Shown: positions 44,801 through 49,397 of the stretch, one piece after another | How positions within the stretch are numbered: position 1 is the first letter of the stretch | How the letters are laid out: every line of letters begins with the position of its first letter | DNA from: Sediminibacterium sp. | Lineage (GTDB): Bacteria > Bacteroidota > Bacteroidia > B-17B0 > Aurantibacillaceae | Assembly (NCBI GenBank): GCA_030054095.1 | Contig: JASGCO010000032.1 | Span: 1-49,397, forward strand | Direction: 5' to 3' | Length of the DNA: 49,397 nucleotides | Program-made: the position numbers and the translations under genes | The notes under the pieces: generated by a model | The model's database searches: none | Told to the model about the DNA's origin: nothing | Seen by the model: only the letters and a program-made list of their open reading frames with translations

Positions 44801-47800
44801 CCTACCTGAACAGTTTTACTGCGGTTCCGTTCACTATAAATGTGAACAACAGCATGGGTTCAGTTACCATGTATCCAAAAGAAGATTTTATGAAATGTAC
44901 ACGCTTCTGCAATGCTGCCGGTGTTAACACTGCCAACATTAACACTTCGGAAAGCGCTATCGAAACACAATGCAAAAGCACCTGTGAGGGGCGGTACTCA
45001 GAATTTGTGAATCAACTGATTCAAACCTACCACAAGGCAGGTAAATATATTGAAGGTGACAGTTATGAGCTAGCATGGAACAGTAATACTAATCAGTATG
45101 CTTTTAATACTACGCCTCGCTCTTACTTATCCGGGCCATATACCATTTTAGAAGACATTTATTGTCAGGCGCAGAAACTGGTGGTAGCCTGTCAGTCAAA
45201 TTGCGCGTTATCGGTTGTTACCAGTAACGGGCAACAACAATTAGGCACAGCGACTGAGCATCAGGCTATGGCAAACGCTATGTATGGTGCTTACGAATTA
45301 GCTTTACCAGATAATGCTAACAATTGCGCACCTGGCTTTTCTAAAACTCCCGCGTTAAGCGGATCAAACATGAACATAGTACAAAGCGCTGTGGCCGCGC
45401 TGAATCAGCAATTAGGCATTCAGCGTCAATCGGCGCCGTCAACAGGGTTTTATTGGAATTACAAATCATTTCTGGATGCTGATTTCAGTACTTACTTTTC
45501 AGGAAAAGGAGGCTGTGGCGCCAACACGCAGGTTTTTATACACCCCAACATTCCATCGTATTTTGATGTTGAACTCATCAGTGGGACCACCTACCGTTTG
45601 GTGTATTACTTTAATAAACAATCAGCCGGCTTATCCGGCATCAGCCCAAAACCCCTTTATAGTGTGGGGTTAATCAGCTCCGGAAACGGTTTTATCTATG
45701 CTTCTACAATAAACGAAACCGCCGGAGCAGCAGAAATAGCGCAACTACAAAATAACACATCTGCTTATGTTATTGGCACCGGTTTTTCACCCGCCAATAT
45801 TACTAGTGGCTCATTCAGTGCTTTAAACAGCAATAGTAACGGTGGTAATTATACCGCATCAAGCAGTCTATATAAATACCAGCAAGGCACAGGCGGAGCT
45901 TATGCTTACTATAAGATAGAACTGTGTAACGATATGCGTGCCGGAGCGCTTTTAAGTTGCGGCGATATCTGCTATAAAATTTCAACTCCTCAGGTTATTA
46001 CCAGCAGTTCTTCGCTATTTCAGCAGGAAGGTATTTTGTTTCAGCAAATTACCTGCGCGCAACAAACCGCCTCCGAAATGGCCACTTCCATTAATAACCA
46101 GATTGGTTCGATCATTGAACAAAACAAAGCGCGTTTACGCAGCCTGTATCAGCAAACCTGTATAGGGCAATTAACGGATGAGGTAAAAATAAGTTATGGC
46201 ATTAAATACCATCATTACACCTTGTTTTATTACGACAGGGCAGGCAATCTGCTGCGCACCGTTCCTCCTGCCGGTGTGGTAACCGGAGCTACTAACCGTC
46301 AAACTCATCCGGCTCATAAAATGGTAAGTCGCTATGCTTATAATTCGCTGGCGCAGCTTATCTGGCAGGAAACGCCAGATGGTGGACAAAGCTCATTCTG
46401 GTATGATATAAAAGGACGTTTGCGTTTTTCGCAGAACGCGAAACAGGCTATGCCTGCGGAAAACAAAATGTCGTATGTTAAATACGATGAATTAGGGCGT
46501 ACCTGGGAAGCCGGTGTAATGCCTGCTTCTTCTAATCCAGTGCTTGACATGGAAAACAGCAACTATCCGTTAACTAATACAACTGAAGTTATCCGAACCA
46601 TGTATAGTTCGCCTGAAAGTAGCGCTAAATACTTTGGCGGTAAACCGCAACGCTATTTACAAAACCGCGTAAGTTATGTTACTTCAGATAAGGATGGAAA
46701 CTTTTCAGACAAGAAAGATCAGGTTAGTACCTATTACAGTTACGACCCACATGGCAATGTAGAGTGGCTGATTCAGGATCTGCCTGATCTGGGACGTAAT
46801 TACACGGCCTATGAGTATGACTTAATCAGTGGTAGTGTCATTCAGGTTAAATACAACGAAGGTTTTGCCGATCGCTTTTTCCACCGTTACAGTTACGATA
46901 CCGATAAACGCCTGAAAACAGCAGAAACCAGCAAAGACGGCGTGTACTGGGAACGGGAAGCCGGATACACCTACTACCTGCATGGGCCACTGAAACGCGC
47001 GGAGATAGGCCACGATAACATACAGGGCATGGATTATGTGTACACCATTAATGGTTGGATAAAAGCCATGAACCATGTGGATGCAGCGGGCGACCTTGGC
47101 AAAGACGGCAACGAAACCGGAAGGGCTTATATGCCAAAGGATATATACAGCATGCACCTCAATTATTTTGAGGGTGATTTCAACAGCAAACAATCAGTAT
47201 ATAATTCCGTGTCAGCAAATCCGTTTCACCTAAGTGCCGAAGCCGGACGTAACTTATACAATGGCAACATCAGTACCTGGACCAGTCGTTTTGATAAAGA
47301 AGCCATGGATGCTGTTGGCGCGCCACTTTCCGGTTTTATAGATAAAGGCTATGTAACCGGCCGCCGGTTCCGTTATGATGAACTGAACCGCTTAAAAACC
47401 GCGCAATACATGGTTAAAAACCCGGGATGGGCAAGCACTTTGAACTATGCAGAAAATTTCACCTACGATGCCAACGGCAATATTATGAACGTAAGCCGTA
47501 AGGGCTATGGCACTACAGATGCCGAGCGCAAAATGGATGAAATGACTTACAATTACTATTCTTCAAACACTAATCAGTTACGGAACGTTTCAGACATCGG
47601 GGATAACAGTATTCCCACACGCTATGATGATATTAAGAACCATACCAGTATCAACAATTACGTGTATGATCCGATCGGAAATCTGACAAAAGACGAAAGA
47701 GAAGGTATTACCAACATCGAATGGCTGGCCAATGGCAAGGTATCTAAAATAACCAAATCGAATCAGGTGATTGAGTTTTTATACGACGCCATGGGCCACC

Positions 47801-49397
47801 GCGTGTTGAAAAAAGTATATGACCCAACAGCTACCGATCAGCAACTGGCCACCACCACCACGTATTACGCCTTAGATGCTCAGGGAAATCCTATGGCTAT
47901 ATACAAACGTACAAACAGTGGAACGAGTCCTAATTATACCGCTAAATTTGATTTACAGGAACAGCCTATCTATGGCAGCAAGCGCATAGGAGAACGTAGT
48001 TTGAGCAACAGCCTATTCCGTACCGTGAATTATACATCCGGCGCGCCTGTTGCGGCGCAGAATTTACCGGCACCAAAACACATCAGTGCCTGGCCTAACA
48101 TTTCTGTTCCTTTATCGAATACCACCTCTAAGCAGTTATACACGCGTAAATTAAACAGCAACAGCACTACCAATGTGGTTAGCGATTTAGGTGGAAATGA
48201 GCAGGTGACAACAGAACCCACCTCCGCGTTGATCGCGCATAACCGGAATCAGGCTATGCTCATGGACGAAAGCGGAAATGTGATCTTATCGGGTTATGTG
48301 TATCAGAAATCCACAACAGGCACCACCGGCTACCCGCGTTTGTATGCGTACAGCAACACCTTATTAACGAACAGCGATCTGATCAATGCCAGTCCGCTGG
48401 CGCAATCCCTGTTTGTGAAAAAACCAGGATCGGAAGGGGAATATTATTACATCACGATTGGCACCGATGGTAAACCGTATTACCATATTGTGGACATCAG
48501 CGGCGCGGTGGTTAGCATGTATAATCAGGTAATGGATAATAACAGCGGTTACGGCCAAACCATGGCGGTAATAGACGACCGGGTGGGGAACGGCCCATCG
48601 GTACTTTACCTGCGGCGTTTGGCTGGAGGCACTACCACTATTAAATTATTTGAAGTGAGTGCCAATGGCATTTTACCTTTACCTGACGGCCCATCATTTG
48701 CTTCAGATGCCAGCGGTGCGGAAGGGGAATTCCGGATATCGCCGGATGCCAGCAAACTATGTATTGCTAATATTACAGGTGGTGCCGGTGAATTAAAAGT
48801 ATACGGCCTCAGTAGCGATCACCAGACCCTGACCAACCTCGGTCGTTTACTAATGAGCGCGGCTACCAGCGCACGTTACGCGGAGTTTACCGCTAATGGC
48901 ACCCGTATCTACTTTACGGAACGCACGCCAGCCAGCAATACCAGTAAAGTGTATTATGTTAACAGCAGCGTGTTTTCAGGAAGCGCTGTCAATCTTAGCA
49001 TAAGTTCCGCTTCATTAGTCCATAATTCCACGGCAGGTATTACAGGTGCCCTGCGCCGTGGGTCGAATACCAATATTTACTATACTACCAATACAACAGC
49101 GGTACCCACCACGCTGAACGTTTATATGATTACAACACCCGAAGCTACCCCTGCAGTTGGAGCAGCCAACGCGATTAGCAGCGTACTTTCGGGGGGCAGT
49201 TTGCCGGCACAAACCCACGTTATTGATTACCTGTTGCCATCGGAACAGGCGCCGGTATTAAACCGAACCTATAATCAAAAAGTATATGAGGTTAACGATC
49301 ATCTGGGAAATGTGCATGCTACGGTTATGGATTATAAGTTGCCAGTAAGCAATACCGATGTAAAATGGGACAAACGTTTTGATAATATCAGTACGCC
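41890..49397 (+). CDS. giant exported RHS/YD-repeat protein (component B), 3' end beyond the window
   Basis: At least 2,502 residues; I read the frame codon by codon to base 49397 without a stop. The ATG at 41890 gives a clean signal peptide (MKRNYFLKLLALGLIWCLT, ending TFTAQ); an ATG at 41863 is possible. Residues about 300-560 resemble the N-terminal RHS-associated region of Bacteroidota (GKTFKLGNTGNDRHTTRNYN, YISKEGQTIASCLS). A Cys-rich part covers about 590-1,430. YD-type repeats run from about 1,438 to 2,030 (YDRAGNL, YDIKGRL, YDELGRT, YDPHGNV, YDELNRL, YDANGNI, YDPIGNL, YDAMGHR), ending EQPIYGSKRIGER. An insert of about 400 residues with SPDASKL and FTANGTRIYFTER follows, then YEVNDHLGNVHATVMDYK (2,468 on), the RHS core signature. 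The variable C-terminus, often a toxin, lies outside the window. Confidence 0.88.
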   Translation, partial: MKRNYFLKLLALGLIWCLTITTFTAQTKTPKVNFRYNASATTKQLYLRDNPPPSVFACNKPRPVSNLRKAMLYAIANWKGDYDGSNTQFTINLTIKAYPNFNNSGTPLATYIKSLVIKKEVPQSYVAIDITGLHSSANLIEVTVSHVTSGSANPTIQNQIQTDVYFTEEFDYDVAYDAINPMFENASCNITGNEATFNWSGCGTPAPNFQFQLLRLYNTDQVKTTNESDITTLVDWDKALTIETGNSLQEITLTMAEGTGYYLWRVRPIGNAYEGGIANYRNWGVWSVTGVYTQGNAYAITNNLSATQQLTPHLFYYAQPNSEENRNWMFNRSFIEGDALNKGQVSIGEGISYANGLLMTQQTQAKIASEDKILANQVIYDYSGRPALNAMGAPVNKPQLGYISNYIRNANANTYSAADFDANSNFNNPGLFDTTATDGPGRYYSNLNTLEEEVPSANGLPFSRTLYMRDGTSKPKEQSGPGKTFKLGNTGNDRHTTRNYNSGVAPIELITIFGDEAPEATSVYKTITTDANNQSSVTYISKEGQTIASCLSGPGASNLDPLPSQPANPLMIDYFLDNNSAYDNNKGLIASKNIVLTEPTSVKISYALTPGAFSDNCNAFCATCDYRVRIKIINNDDPGATPITALDKLVNPTSGTSGCSGTAVTDPNLPYTVLLQPGAYTIERIIEAYQANPNGDLTATPVAIQPGITHVDQYLIKLENAIRNNFNSGTAIIVNDAGIPTGAPAVSMSSLWSFLTTPFGQQPDMNGLYALLNIDPNNSPDHVNIKINCDVITIPIKTCPTESCPVNNDFEKYLQDWCSAKGLSYTTVASIIIPGYSTGEFNTVIANMIDPSCGNYNCELLFQCWKSTINSYESLQGLAGTPLAASGAGMSMPSGNYTPDYLDLFLTCAGYKIKGISNAVGGSGCNNPGYKFHPYAYFKYTNGACTSCEQLFYTLVNGSLNGYPPSPDFITYLNSFTAVPFTINVNNSMGSVTMYPKEDFMKCTRFCNAAGVNTANINTSESAIETQCKSTCEGRYSEFVNQLIQTYHKAGKYIEGDSYELAWNSNTNQYAFNTTPRSYLSGPYTILEDIYCQAQKLVVACQSNCALSVVTSNGQQQLGTATEHQAMANAMYGAYELALPDNANNCAPGFSKTPALSGSNMNIVQSAVAALNQQLGIQRQSAPSTGFYWNYKSFLDADFSTYFSGKGGCGANTQVFIHPNIPSYFDVELISGTTYRLVYYFNKQSAGLSGISPKPLYSVGLISSGNGFIYASTINETAGAAEIAQLQNNTSAYVIGTGFSPANITSGSFSALNSNSNGGNYTASSSLYKYQQGTGGAYAYYKIELCNDMRAGALLSCGDICYKISTPQVITSSSSLFQQEGILFQQITCAQQTASEMATSINNQIGSIIEQNKARLRSLYQQTCIGQLTDEVKISYGIKYHHYTLFYYDRAGNLLRTVPPAGVVTGATNRQTHPAHKMVSRYAYNSLAQLIWQETPDGGQSSFWYDIKGRLRFSQNAKQAMPAENKMSYVKYDELGRTWEAGVMPASSNPVLDMENSNYPLTNTTEVIRTMYSSPESSAKYFGGKPQRYLQNRVSYVTSDKDGNFSDKKDQVSTYYSYDPHGNVEWLIQDLPDLGRNYTAYEYDLISGSVIQVKYNEGFADRFFHRYSYDTDKRLKTAETSKDGVYWEREAGYTYYLHGPLKRAEIGHDNIQGMDYVYTINGWIKAMNHVDAAGDLGKDGNETGRAYMPKDIYSMHLNYFEGDFNSKQSVYNSVSANPFHLSAEAGRNLYNGNISTWTSRFDKEAMDAVGAPLSGFIDKGYVTGRRFRYDELNRLKTAQYMVKNPGWASTLNYAENFTYDANGNIMNVSRKGYGTTDAERKMDEMTYNYYSSNTNQLRNVSDIGDNSIPTRYDDIKNHTSINNYVYDPIGNLTKDEREGITNIEWLANGKVSKITKSNQVIEFLYDAMGHRVLKKVYDPTATDQQLATTTTYYALDAQGNPMAIYKRTNSGTSPNYTAKFDLQEQPIYGSKRIGERSLSNSLFRTVNYTSGAPVAAQNLPAPKHISAWPNISVPLSNTTSKQLYTRKLNSNSTTNVVSDLGGNEQVTTEPTSALIAHNRNQAMLMDESGNVILSGYVYQKSTTGTTGYPRLYAYSNTLLTNSDLINASPLAQSLFVKKPGSEGEYYYITIGTDGKPYYHIVDISGAVVSMYNQVMDNNSGYGQTMAVIDDRVGNGPSVLYLRRLAGGTTTIKLFEVSANGILPLPDGPSFASDASGAEGEFRISPDASKLCIANITGGAGELKVYGLSSDHQTLTNLGRLLMSAATSARYAEFTANGTRIYFTERTPASNTSKVYYVNSSVFSGSAVNLSISSASLVHNSTAGITGALRRGSNTNIYYTTNTTAVPTTLNVYMITTPEATPAVGAANAISSVLSGGSLPAQTHVIDYLLPSEQAPVLNRTYNQKVYEVNDHLGNVHATVMDYKLPVSNTDVKWDKRFDNIST

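Overview
The window looks like a stretch of a Bacteroidota chromosome (Sphingobacteriales/Chitinophagales/Flavobacteriales-like; I cannot place it more precisely). The evidence is a giant SprB-repeat adhesin with a gliding-motility-type (type B) type IX secretion C-terminus next to a PorP/SprF gene, several families largely confined to this phylum (DUF4412, DUF4294, DUF4476, DUF2851), -7 boxes of the form TAnnTTTG instead of sigma70 -10 boxes, and weak Shine-Dalgarno signals with several non-ATG starts. No tRNA, rRNA, CRISPR array, transposase or phage gene was seen.

Layout. 1-1.35 kb: two tandem DUF4412-like exported proteins (the first cut by the window edge), ending in a strong terminator. 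1.5-5.1 kb, minus strand: Nudix hydrolase, SIS-family phosphoglucose/phosphomannose isomerase, lipB and a membrane-anchored serine hydrolase; the last three are packed as an operon. 5.2-15.7 kb, plus strand: a 3,184-residue SprB-repeat surface protein and its PorP/SprF-type partner, followed by pgeF. 16.4-18.6 kb, minus: DUF4294 protein and biotin carboxylase accC. 18.6-19.1 kb: a non-coding patch with two GC-rich repeat-like motifs flanking the 3' remnant of a lost gene. 19.1-24.2 kb, plus: ElyC/YdcF-like protein, DUF2851, PspC-like protein, an exported coiled-coil protein, apt and an acyl-CoA dehydrogenase, closed by a terminator.

24.3-31.2 kb is the most interesting block: eight same-strand, mostly overlapping or abutting genes. 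They encode AdoMet decarboxylase, two zinc-ribbon DUF4178 proteins (one membrane-anchored), a tiny membrane protein, a DUF350 protein, a polytopic membrane spermidine synthase, a Tat-type FAD amine-oxidase-like enzyme and a histidine-rich polytopic membrane protein. I read it as a dedicated membrane-associated polyamine-making and polyamine-modifying system, related to the AdoMetDC/spermidine synthase/DUF4178/DUF350 clusters that I recall being linked to envelope stress.

31.2-33.2 kb, minus: DUF4476 protein and ftsX. The 378-base divergent gap that follows holds five copies of a hexamer half-site, one on top of a good Bacteroidota promoter. From that promoter runs 33.6-49.4 kb, plus: an OmpH/Skp-like chaperone, a lipoprotein, a 2,083-residue RHS-associated exported protein, a 245-residue exported protein, and a second giant exported RHS/YD-repeat protein (at least 2,502 residues) that runs off the window. 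Together they look like one export-and-assembly locus for a two-part RHS-type surface or toxin shell. The second protein carries a beta-propeller-like domain of about 400 residues inserted in the RHS core just before the DHLGN motif.
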